From: Candidatus Omnitrophota bacterium
Lineage (GTDB): Bacteria; Ratteibacteria; UBA8468; B48-G9; JAFGKM01
Assembly: GCA_023819375.1 (NCBI GenBank)
Contig: JAMWDI010000011.1
Span: forward strand, 1-12,350
Direction: 5' to 3'
DNA: 12,350 nucleotides
Positions 1-6,178 of this stretch are shown here, piece after piece. Made by a program: the position numbers and the translations under genes. Under the pieces are notes generated by a model, which saw only the letters and a list, made by a program, of their open reading frames with translations, did no database searches and had not been told where the DNA came from. Positions within the stretch are counted from its first letter, which is position 1; the number at the start of each line of letters is the position of its first letter.

Positions 1-40
1 GTATAAATTTCCCTACAAACACACCTGATACTTGACTCAT
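1..40 (-). CDS. 5' end of an unidentified gene leaving the window
   Basis: A minus-strand ATG at 38-40 is preceded by a near-perfect Shine-Dalgarno sequence (AGGAGGTG, 45-52 on the complement) at ideal spacing. The reading frame stays open to the window edge and starts MSQVSGVFVGKFI. Thirteen residues are too few to assign a family. The start call rests on the ribosome binding site. Its leader contains a segment complementary to that site, described separately. Confidence 0.5.
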   Translation of the reverse strand, partial: MSQVSGVFVGKFI

Positions 41-44
41 ATCT

Positions 45-104
45 CACCTCCTATTTTTTTCTTTTATTTTACTTTTTTCCCTTTCTTTTTCAATATAGGA
101 GGTG
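45..104 (-). promoter_or_regulatory. Leader inverted repeat able to mask a Shine-Dalgarno sequence
   Basis: CACCTCCTAT (45-54) and ATAGGAGGTG (95-104) are perfect 10-bp inverted repeats separated by 40 nt of one-sided sequence (purine-rich on the minus strand). In a minus-strand transcript the 95-104 arm is an anti-Shine-Dalgarno, and the 45-54 arm is the ribosome binding site of the gene starting at 40. Pairing would hide that site. A TATAAT-like hexamer on the minus strand at 163-168 could be a -10 box for such a leader, but no convincing -35 is visible. The repeat is seen directly; the regulatory role is inference. Confidence 0.4.
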
Positions 105-229
105 TTACCTATCTTCCTCAAATTCTCCAATTTTTGTATTTAAATTCAAATAAAGGGCAGATATTATATCTACATATAAATTGTGTATATTGAAATTATA
201 CTGACTTTTGGATCTAAATTTTATAGGTT

Positions 230-445
230 TTATTCAATTAAAATTTCTTCTGATTCTTTTAAAATGGCAGCAGTTGAAGTTAATAAAAAATCTTTTGCAT
301 TAAGAATTTCTAATAAAACTATATCTCCATCTTTTGAAGAATGTATAATAAAGTTTCCTTTTTCTTCTGCATATTCTATTGGTTTTTCTGAAAACTCAAT
401 AGTCAAAGTGTCAACATCTTTACTATACTTTATTTTTTCATCCAT
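230..445 (-). CDS. DUF2283-like small protein
   Basis: A 71-residue protein beginning MDEKIKYSKDVDTLTIEFS and containing GDIVLLEILNAKDF. This resembles the small beta-rich DUF2283 family, whose members typically run KIxYDxExDxLxIxF ... GxIVGIEILxAS. The function of the family is unknown, and such genes often sit next to DUF4258 toxin-like genes. I chose ATG 445 because DUF2283 homology starts there; an alternative TTG start at 463 adds six residues. Neither has a strong ribosome binding site. The frame continues upstream without a stop into a DUF4258-like segment, so this may be the tail of a fused or damaged gene. It ends in TAA at 230-232. Confidence 0.6.
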   Translation of the reverse strand: MDEKIKYSKDVDTLTIEFSEKPIEYAEEKGNFIIHSSKDGDIVLLEILNAKDFLLTSTAAILKESEEILIE

Positions 446-562
446 TCTTTTTTGTGCAATCAATTTATTCTCGTATCCCTGTCTTAATCTGTCTGGATTT
501 AATACAACTCTTTCTACAAAATCTTTTTCTATATTAATTCCGTAAATTGCGCCATAATAATT
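446..562 (-). pseudogene. DUF4258-like fragment fused in frame to DUF2283
   Basis: Upstream of the DUF2283 ORF the same minus-strand frame stays open to a TAG at 563-565. It encodes a segment with INIEKDFVERVVLNPDRL followed by RQGYENKLIAQKR. This resembles the middle of DUF4258 proteins (GISEEDVxExLxNPDEVxxG...YVAxKR). The usual N-terminal HAxxRMxxRGI part and the C-terminal YLRVVYEE strand are both missing, and there is no ATG or GTG. I infer a truncated DUF4258 gene: its 5' end probably lost at the neighbouring IS insertion, and its 3' end deleted into DUF2283. Family assignment is from memory of motif shape and is moderate only. Confidence 0.4.
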
Positions 563-592
563 CTATACGAAAATTAATCGTTGCGTCAAATA

Positions 593-1832
593 GAAATCTA
601 TAGGAAAACATCTCCTTGTTAAGAAAAACAAGGGGGTAAAAATGGAGGAATTAACGATGGCAGAGAGGAAGAAGATAACAAAAATAATGGCACAGAGGTG
701 TCAAAAAGCGAAGAAAAAAGAGAAAGGAAAGATATTAGATGGGATAGTTGCTTTGATAGGATATAATCGTTGTTATGCCAGTTGGGTTTTAAGGAATTAC
801 GGAAGGAAGGTATTGGTATATGATAATGGCAAAAGGACTATTTTTATAGGTGAAAGGAATTTACTGAAAAAGAGAAGTAAAAGAAAGATTTATGATGAGA
901 ATGTCTTGGTTGCATTAAAGAAGATATGGGCTATATTGGACTTTCCCTGTAGTAAGAGATTGGTAGATTATATGAAGGATATAATACCTGTTTTAGAGAG
1001 GCATAATGAGATAAAATTAGATAAAGAGACGAGGGGAAAACTTAATAAGATAAGTGCTCGGACAATAGATAGGATATTAAAAGAAGAGAAAAAGAAATGG
1101 GAAATAAGAGGGAAAAAGACAAAACCAGGTAGTTTATTAAAGAGTCAGATACCAATAAGGACATTTAGTGAGTGGGACGAAAAAAGAGCGGGTTTTATAG
1201 AGATGGATTTAGTAAGTCATAATGGAGGAGATGGAAAAGGGATATATGTGCAGACACTTGATGCGACAGATATATTAACTGGTTGAACAGAGACAATATG
1301 TGTAAAGAATAAATCACAAAAAAGTTTTTGAAGGATTAAATAAGATAATAAAACAATTTCCTTTTCCAATATTAGGTATAAATTCAGATATATAAATTTG
1401 TATTTAACAAGATATTGTCAGAGAAATAAAATAACATTTGCAAGAACAAGACCTTATAGGAAAAATGACAATTGTTATGTAGAGCAAAAGAACTGGCATA
1501 TAGTAAGGAAGACGGTTGGATACTAGAAATATGAAACAGAAACTTTTTCCAACCACAGATGAAATTAATAGAAAAGAAAAGATTAGGCAGTAAAGTAATA
1601 AAAAGATATGATAAAGCCAAAACCCTTTATAAGAGGATTATGGAATGTCCTGAAATAAATGAAGAAATAAAAAGAAAATTGACTGAACAATACAAATTTA
1701 TTAAATCCAGTAGACTTAAAAGAGAAATAGTTAAATTACAGGAATTATTATATCAGACAGTAAGAACAAATCCATTTTATAGAAAAAGAATAGAAGAAAA
1801 AAGAAAAAATAATGAACGTTGGTATAGATTTC
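593..1832 (+). mobile_element. Remnant IS element carrying the 642-1837 transposase
   Basis: A degenerate transposase is bounded by a candidate terminal inverted repeat: GAAATCTATA at 593-602 and its exact reverse complement TATAGATTTC at 1823-1832. The element probably extends slightly beyond both arms. Left of 593, the TTGCGTCAAATA segment looks like part of the end. No target duplication is obvious. The right side abuts an IS110 remnant, so the outer end may be lost. Boundaries are approximate. Confidence 0.45.
611..636 (+). promoter_or_regulatory. Hairpin covering the transposase ribosome binding site
   Basis: TCTCCTTGTT (611-620) can pair with AACAAGGGGG (627-636) over ten positions, two of them G-U and one at the open end, with a six-base loop. 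The 3' arm contains the G-run that serves as the Shine-Dalgarno for ATG 642. Several IS elements are known to block translation of transposase mRNA with such hairpins. The pairing is seen directly; the role is inferred. Confidence 0.4.
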
Positions 1833-1837
1833 ATTAA
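642..1837 (+). pseudogene. DDE (rve-type) IS transposase, multiply disrupted
   Basis: Residues 1-214 are continuous: a helix-turn-helix-like N-terminus (YNRCYASWVLRNYGRKV), then the start of an integrase-type DDE core, with the first catalytic Asp at residue 189 (FIEMDLVSHNGGDGKG). The frame stops at TGA 1284-1286, where relatives usually have Trp (TGW). Homology continues in other frames: FEGLNKIIKQFPFPILGINSD (frame shift near 1318, second Asp, then a small deletion of the NGSEF part near 1390), RPYRKNDNCYVEQKNW (third acidic residue), a TAG at 1524-1526, a larger deletion, and finally 1559-1837 (KLIEKKRLGSKVIKRYD). It resembles the 'transposase family protein / integrase catalytic region' group; exact IS family not assigned. 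An alternative start at ATG 657 has GGAGGA in front of it. Certainly non-functional. Confidence 0.85.
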
Positions 1838-2226
1838 TTTACAGATGAAAGAAGGTGTAGTAAAATTAGTAAAACAACAAAAATTAAAAAGGAGTTAGAT
1901 ATTGTTTTAGAGTCAATTTTATCAGTTTGTGTTGGTTTTGTAGAGACAAATTTAAAAAATTGTTTAACCTTATAAGGATTAACCATAGAGAGATTATATT
2001 TTTTTCTATTCATAAAATCAACAAGATTAAAGTGATAAATACCAGTCGCTTCAATACCAATAATACTTTCTTTTTTAAAATTTTTCAGAACATCATCAGC
2101 CAAGCAAAAACCATCTTTATCCATATTAAACTTTCTATTTTCAAATACAAACTTTTCATTTTTACAAGAGACAACAAAACTATCTTTACTGACATCAATA
2201 CCGATAAAATACTTAAAATTTTTCAT
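1834..2226 (-). pseudogene. IS110-type transposase (DEDD recombinase), 3'-truncated
   Basis: ATG 2226 follows an excellent ribosome binding site (AAGGAGGTG, seen as CACCTCCTT at 2232-2240). The protein begins MKNFKYFIGIDVSKDSFVV and carries the RuvC-like acidic signature of IS110 recombinases: Asp in GIDVSKD, Glu in GIEATGIYH, and two Asp in TQTDKIDSKTI. Homology stops after about 112 residues. The frame then runs through hydrophobic, unrelated sequence to a stop at 1834. The C-terminal Tnp20 half with the catalytic serine is missing, so the copy is dead. It is tail-to-tail with the DDE transposase remnant, which suggests one element was inserted into or deleted against the other. The upstream non-coding end is preserved. 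Confidence 0.88.
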
Positions 2227-2249
2227 AATGGCACCTCCTTTCTGTTTTT

Positions 2250-2392
2250 GGGAAGAGATTTTTCCCTTTATCCCAACCTCCTGGGTAAGATGGGCCAAAA
2301 TTGCCCAATCAACCTATATGGGACTAAAGGGGGAGAAAACAAACTCCTTTGTGGGCCTTATTGCCCAGGTAAAATGCTGTTTCTCTCCCCCT
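2250..2392 (-). ncRNA. Candidate IS110 bridge RNA
   Basis: This non-coding stretch lies just upstream of the IS110 recombinase, where IS110-subgroup elements encode their bridge RNA. Two tandem modules can be drawn. Module 1: 2328-2341 pairs with 2378-2392 (14 bp, C2383 bulged), leaving a symmetric 10/10-nt internal loop (2342-2351, 2368-2377) below an inner stem TGGGC/GCCCA (2352-2356, 2363-2367). Module 2: 2264-2275 pairs with 2319-2331 (12 bp, C2324 bulged; the last three G's are shared with module 1), with an internal loop of 15 and 11 nt (2276-2290, 2308-2318) below an identical inner stem TGGGC/GCCCA (2291-2295, 2303-2307). Known bridge RNAs have two such loops, for target and donor binding. 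Strand is assumed to match the recombinase. Folding was done by eye. Confidence 0.6.
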
Positions 2393-2425
2393 CGTTTAAT
2401 ATTCTAATTTTCAAAAAACTTTTTA

Positions 2426-2431
2426 TATAAT
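2426..2431 (+). promoter_or_regulatory. Possible -10 box upstream of the deoxyhypusine-synthase-like gene
   Basis: TATAAT occurs 37 nt upstream of ATG 2468 in a very AT-rich stretch. No good -35 hexamer is found at 16-18 nt spacing, so it may be chance. Confidence 0.2.
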
Positions 2432-2467
2432 AATATATTTTTAAACCAATTTTAACTAGGAGGCAGG

Positions 2468-3496
2468 ATGAAAAAAGAAAAGAAAAGAAAGAATATTTGA
2501 AAGAGCCAATTGAACATGTAGATATTAAAAAAATAGATGCAATTCCAATAATTGAAATGTATTCAAAAATGGCTTTTTCAGCAAGAACACTTGCTTATGG
2601 AGCAAAAATTTATGAGAAGATGTTAAAAGACCAAGAAGTTACTATAATTTTAACTCTTGCAGGTTCTCTTTTTAGTGCAGGACTTAAAAATGCTGTATGT
2701 GATTTAGTAAGGAATAATCTTGTAGATGTTATTGTTTCTTCAGAAGCAATAATAGTTGACCAGGACTTTTTTGAAGCACTTGGTTTCAGACATTATATAG
2801 GAAGTCCAGATATTGATGATAGAGAATTGAACAGATTACATATTGATAGAATTTATGATACATTTATTGATGAGGACCAATTAAGGATATGTGATATGAC
2901 TATTGCAGAAATTGCTGAAAAACTTGAACCAAGACCTTATTCTTCAAGAGAATTTATATGGGAAATGGGGAAATACTTAAAAGAAAAAGGGATAAAAACA
3001 GATGATTCAGTTATTCTTGCCTGTTATGAAAAAAATATACCTATATTTGTTCCTGCTTTTTCTGATTGTTCTGCTGGATTTGGTCTTGTTTATCATCAGG
3101 TTAAAAATTCAGAAAGGCATTTAAGTATTGATTCTGTGAAGGATTTTAAAGAACTTACTGAATTAAAAATTGCAGCAAATCAGACAGGCGTTGTAATGGT
3201 AGGTGGAGGAGTTCCTAAAAATTTTACTCAAGATGTTGTTGTTTGTGCAGATGTTCTTGGTAAAAATATTCCAATTGCATAAATATGCAATTCAGATAAC
3301 AGTTGCAGATGTAAGAGATGGAGCACTTTCTGGTTCAACATTAAAGGAGGCACATTCCTGGGGTAAAGTTGACTTTCCAAATACAGAAATGATATATTGT
3401 GAAGCAACAATTGCATTTCCAATAATATCTGCTTATGTATATCAAAAGGTTAAAAATAGAAAACCAAAAAACTGGGCTAATTTATTTATTAAGTAA
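2468..3496 (+). pseudogene. Deoxyhypusine-synthase-like protein, frameshifted
   Basis: With two single-base corrections this is a full-length (about 342 aa) deoxyhypusine synthase family protein. The enzyme transfers the aminobutyl group of spermidine using NAD. In bacteria, which lack eIF5A, relatives are thought to make homospermidine or act in other polyamine steps. Hallmarks: EPIEHVDIKKID, LTLAGSLFSAGLKN, FIDEDQLRICDMTIAEIAEK, EPRPYSSREFIWEMGKYL, FSDCSAGFGLVYHQ, GGGVPKNFTQD, and after the second shift GALSGSTLKEAHSWGKVD, whose SWGK lysine is the catalytic Lys. ATG 2468 has AGGAGG in front but goes out of frame in the A/G tract 2471-2490; TTG 2497 opens the main frame. The second shift is one extra G at 3277, giving TAA at 3281 region. 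It heads a + strand series of broken genes, 4 nt before the next ATG. Confidence 0.85.
3273..3292. repeat. Perfect 8-bp palindrome at the frameshift site
   Basis: AATTGCAT (3273-3280) and ATGCAATT (3285-3292) are perfect inverted arms around AAAT. Removing G3277 restores the conserved reading frame (IPIHKYAIQ) and makes the palindrome imperfect. This is what quasipalindrome-templated correction would produce. Confidence 0.6.
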
Positions 3497-3499
3497 TAA

Positions 3500-3823
3500 A
3501 TGAATTCAAAAGAAAGAGTTCTAAAAGCAATAAAATTTGACTTTCCAGATTTTGTGCCTATCGGTTATAGTTTAAACCTATCTTCACTTATTAAATATGG
3601 CAAAAATTGTTAAATTTGTGTAAAAAATTCCCTAACGATTTTTACGATATTGAAGGAATAAAAGTCCCAGAAAAAGATATATGAAAAACTATAGAGAAAA
3701 CGGGAGTTATTACAAAGAAGAATTAGGTGAATGGGGTTGTTTATGGGTTTACCTAAAAGAAGGGTTTGGCGGAGAAGTAAAGAAATATCCAATAGATGAT
3801 TGGAGTAAACTAAAAATAATAAA
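3500..3823 (+). pseudogene. Uroporphyrinogen-decarboxylase-like (URO-D/MtaA) N-terminal fragment
   Basis: ATG 3500 follows the preceding stop by 3 nt. It opens MNSKERVLKAIKFDFPDFVPI, the typical start of URO-D/MtaA-like methyltransferase-family proteins (MNSRERVLxALxFExPDRVPI). The frame stops at TAA 3611-3613. Homology continues one frame over (NLCKKFPNDFYDIEGIKVP) to TGA 3682-3684, then in a third frame from 3681 (NGSYYKEELGEWGCLWVYL, then GEVKKYPIDDWSKLK), matching the EWGCxW...GEVxxxPLxDW block of these proteins. Only about the first 110 of roughly 340 residues remain. At about 3815-3824 the sequence passes directly into nitrilase homology. URO-D-like relatives often act in corrinoid-dependent methyl transfer rather than haem synthesis; which applies here cannot be told. 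Confidence 0.7.
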
Positions 3824-4603
3824 TTGCCTGAAGTTTTTGCTTATGTTGGTATAGAGTTTAAAGAAAGGGATATAAATGAATATAAGAAAATAAAAGATTT
3901 TTTAAAATATACTGCAAGAAAAACAAATACATGGGTTGCAGGTTCAAGTTATGATATCCAAGATAAAAAAATTTATAATAGATGTTTTTTTGTAAATAGA
4001 AAGGGAGAAATAGTTGGTAAATATGATAAAATTCATCCAACAGAAGGAGAACTTGAAAAAGGTATATATCCTGGAAAGAAAAAACAATTGCCTGTTGATA
4101 CAGAATTTGGTAAAATAGGGGCTTTTATATGTTTTGATGCTGACTGGCATTATGACTTAAAATATCAGATTGATAATGGAGCGAAATTACTTGTCTTTTC
4201 ATCTGCTTATCCTGCAGGAAAAATATTAAATTCAATTTCACTTTTATATCAAGTTTTTGTAATTGCAGGTATTTGGTCTTTAACTTCAAAAATAATAGAT
4301 ATCACAGGTAAAGACCTTAAAAAAACAGATAGATTTTCATATTGGGTATGGATAGATATAAATTTAGATAGAACTGTATTTCACTGGGATTATCAGGGAG
4401 ATAAAGTAAAAAAATAATAGAAAAATATAAAGACAAAATAAAAATAGAGACATTTGGAAATAAAGCAATTTTTACAATAGAAACAACTGATAAAAGTTTA
4501 CCAATTGAGAAAATAAAAAAAAGAATTTGGCCTTGTTACTTATTCTGAATATATAAAAAAAGCAACAGAAAAACAGGATAAGAAAAGAGATTTAAAAATT
4601 TGA
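3824..4603 (+). pseudogene. Nitrilase-family carbon-nitrogen hydrolase, N-truncated and frameshifted
   Basis: The Glu-Lys-Cys triad of the nitrilase superfamily is visible, numbering from TTG 3824: Glu3 in LPEVFAY, Lys69 in GKYDKIHPTEGE and Cys103 in GAFICFDADW. The 34-residue Lys-Cys spacing is normal for the family. The approximately 40-60 residues that normally precede the Glu are absent, replaced by the URO-D fragment in another frame. The frame stops at TAA 4415-4417, but homology resumes after adding one A to the 7-A run (IIEKYKDKIKIETFGNKAIF). It needs one A removed from the run at 4515-4522 to reach EFGLVTYSEYIKKATEKQD and TGA 4601-4603. These enzymes hydrolyse amides, nitriles or carbamoyl amines; the substrate is unknown. 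The tail overlaps the convergent epimerase gene by 12 bp. Confidence 0.8.
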
Positions 4604-5440
4604 ATATTTTTTATTTTCCCACCACCAGTCAAAATTATATTTTGGTTCCCACTTCAGAAATTTTTTTGCTTTATTTATTGAAAAAACTACGGATATATTA
4701 AATTCCTTAAAACCATTCTTTTCAAAAAATTCTCTTACGCCCGGAAAATATTTTTCAGGTAATTCCCATCCCTTTAGATTTTTATCTTTTTTTGTATATG
4801 GCAATTTATTTGCAATTATAAATGGTTCAAATTTTCTAATTTCTTTTTTACAATACAAAGCAGAAATATGTGCATTTACAAGGTCTTCAATTAATATATA
4901 ATGTTTTAAAAGCAAAAAACCAGTTGTTATATTATTTTTTGGAACAAAATAACAAGGTCTTAAAGCGATTGTTTGAATATTTTTATACTCTGCAAAATGT
5001 TTTGCTATTTTTTCCTGAACCTGTTTTGTAAGTGAATATAAATCAGATGGAGTTGTAATCATATTTTCTTTAACAGGCCATTTTTCTAATGGGAAATTAT
5101 ATCCGTTTACAGCAATACTACTTGTCAAAATAACTTTTTTAATTCCAAATTCAAAACAGGTTTTATACAAATTCCATGTTCCTTTTATGTTATAGTCAAA
5201 ATATTGAGTATCAGTATATTTTTTCCACGGATGAATTGAAGCACAATGAAAAATAATATCTACACCTTTTAACTCATCAATTATTTCTTTCTCTGCAAGA
5301 TTAACTTTTTTTCTTTCATAAGGTCCTTCTGGAATATCAAACATATCAAGACAGATTAAATCTTTTTCTCCAATCTCAATAAGTTTTTTTACCAAATTAC
5401 TTCCTAAAAAACCACCTGCACCAGTTATACCTATTTTCAT
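4592..5440 (-). CDS. NAD-dependent epimerase/dehydratase (extended SDR)
   Basis: A 282-residue extended short-chain dehydrogenase. The N-terminal Rossmann motif is KIGITGAGGFLGSNL (GxxGxxG), followed by the acidic LDMF after beta-2 (suggesting NAD), GVDIIFHCAS, ILTSSIAVNGYN, the catalytic YSLTK (YxxxK), and a C-terminal segment with EDLVNAHISAL. Such enzymes epimerise, dehydrate or oxidise sugars, often nucleotide-linked; the substrate here is open. I chose ATG 5440 because it puts the Rossmann strand at the N-terminus, lies 2 nt after the SDR stop and has AAAGG nearby; a longer frame from 5461 is less likely. It is the last gene of the operon and looks intact. The C-terminus is Trp-rich (FDWWWEN). 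Confidence 0.85.
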   Translation of the reverse strand: MKIGITGAGGFLGSNLVKKLIEIGEKDLICLDMFDIPEGPYERKKVNLAEKEIIDELKGVDIIFHCASIHPWKKYTDTQYFDYNIKGTWNLYKTCFEFGIKKVILTSSIAVNGYNFPLEKWPVKENMITTPSDLYSLTKQVQEKIAKHFAEYKNIQTIALRPCYFVPKNNITTGFLLLKHYILIEDLVNAHISALYCKKEIRKFEPFIIANKLPYTKKDKNLKGWELPEKYFPGVREFFEKNGFKEFNISVVFSINKAKKFLKWEPKYNFDWWWENKKYSNF

Positions 5441-5442
5441 TT

Positions 5443-6168
5443 TTACCAAACCTTTTGCCAATTTGGAAATATAATTATATCATAAACATTAACATTTTCG
5501 GGATTTGTTACAGCAAAAAATATCGCTTCTGCAATAGTTTCTGGTTTTAACCAATTTTCTCTTATTTCGCCTTTTGGATTTGTTAAAGTAGTATCAACAA
5601 TACCGGGACATACCATTCCAACAGAAATATTAAGCCCTTTATCCTGCATTTCTCTCATTACCGCTTCTGTAAAACCTTTAAGTCCATACTTACTTGCTAT
5701 ATAATGACCTGCACTTCCATATCCTGCCCAATGACTACAAACAGAACCAACATTTATAATTTTACCTTTTCCTTCTTTTGCCATAATTCTAACTGCCCTT
5801 TGAGTACATAAAAATGCTGACCAGATATTCAACTTCAAACAATAAAGAAATTTATCAGGGTCCATATCAAAAATTGAACCAGGATAAGTAATTCCTGCAT
5901 TATTTATAAGAATGTCTAATCTTTTAAATTTATTTTCAACATAATCAAAAATTTTATCAACTTCTTCTTTTAATGTAATATCTGCCTTGAACGGATAAAT
6001 CTTACCTTGGTAATTTTTAGTTTTTTCTTCAAGTTCTTTTAATTCTTTTTCTGTTCTTGAAACAGCAACTACTTTACAACCTTCTTTAGCAAAAAGTTCT
6101 GCAGTTGCTCTTCCTATACCCCTTCCAGAACCTGTTATAACAGCGATTTTATTTTTAAGTTTACCCAT
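5443..6168 (-). CDS. Short-chain dehydrogenase/reductase (classical SDR)
   Basis: A 241-residue classical SDR with every hallmark: VITGSGRGIGRAT (TGxxxGxG cofactor loop), Asp in FKADITLKEEV, INNAG, catalytic Ser in NVGSVCSHWAG, YIASK (YxxxK) and PGIVDTTLT. AVSRTE after the second strand favours NADP. It should interconvert an alcohol and a ketone; similarity to FabG-type proteins is generic and does not set the substrate. ATG 6168 is chosen for its AAAGGAG site 5-10 nt upstream; the in-frame codon at 6186 would overlap the activase. It lies 10 nt after the activase stop and 2 nt before the epimerase, so it is probably co-translated with the GRE cluster. Confidence 0.88.
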   Translation of the reverse strand: MGKLKNKIAVITGSGRGIGRATAELFAKEGCKVVAVSRTEKELKELEEKTKNYQGKIYPFKADITLKEEVDKIFDYVENKFKRLDILINNAGITYPGSIFDMDPDKFLYCLKLNIWSAFLCTQRAVRIMAKEGKGKIINVGSVCSHWAGYGSAGHYIASKYGLKGFTEAVMREMQDKGLNISVGMVCPGIVDTTLTNPKGEIRENWLKPETIAEAIFFAVTNPENVNVYDIIIFPNWQKVW

Positions 6169-6178
6169 TTTAGCTCCT

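Noticed and set aside
183-545. Open frame of 120 codons on the + strand
   Set aside because: It lies opposite the DUF2283/DUF4258 frame, which has recognisable family motifs, while this translation is Ser/Phe/Ile-rich and unlike any family.
1284-1286. TGA at a Trp position of the transposase together with other in-frame stops, suggesting TGA=Trp or Gly code
   Set aside because: The same gene has frameshifts, a deletion and an in-frame TAG nearby. GRE1 ends in TGA at a sensible ATGA overlap and Trp is encoded by TGG throughout, so decay explains it better.
1927-2430. Long + strand open frame of 167 codons
   Set aside because: It is the antisense shadow of the IS110 transposase and its non-coding end; it has Lys/Asn/Phe/Ile-rich low-complexity composition and no ribosome binding site.
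3824-4603. Nitrilase as N-carbamoylputrescine amidase, making a polyamine operon with the deoxyhypusine-synthase-like gene
   Set aside because: The Cys region reads ICFDADWHYDL rather than the CWDQWFPE-type motif of that enzyme, and a URO-D fragment lies between the two genes.
4560-4610. Terminator between the convergent nitrilase and epimerase genes
   Set aside because: The two genes overlap by 12 bp and I see no GC-rich hairpin followed by a T-run.
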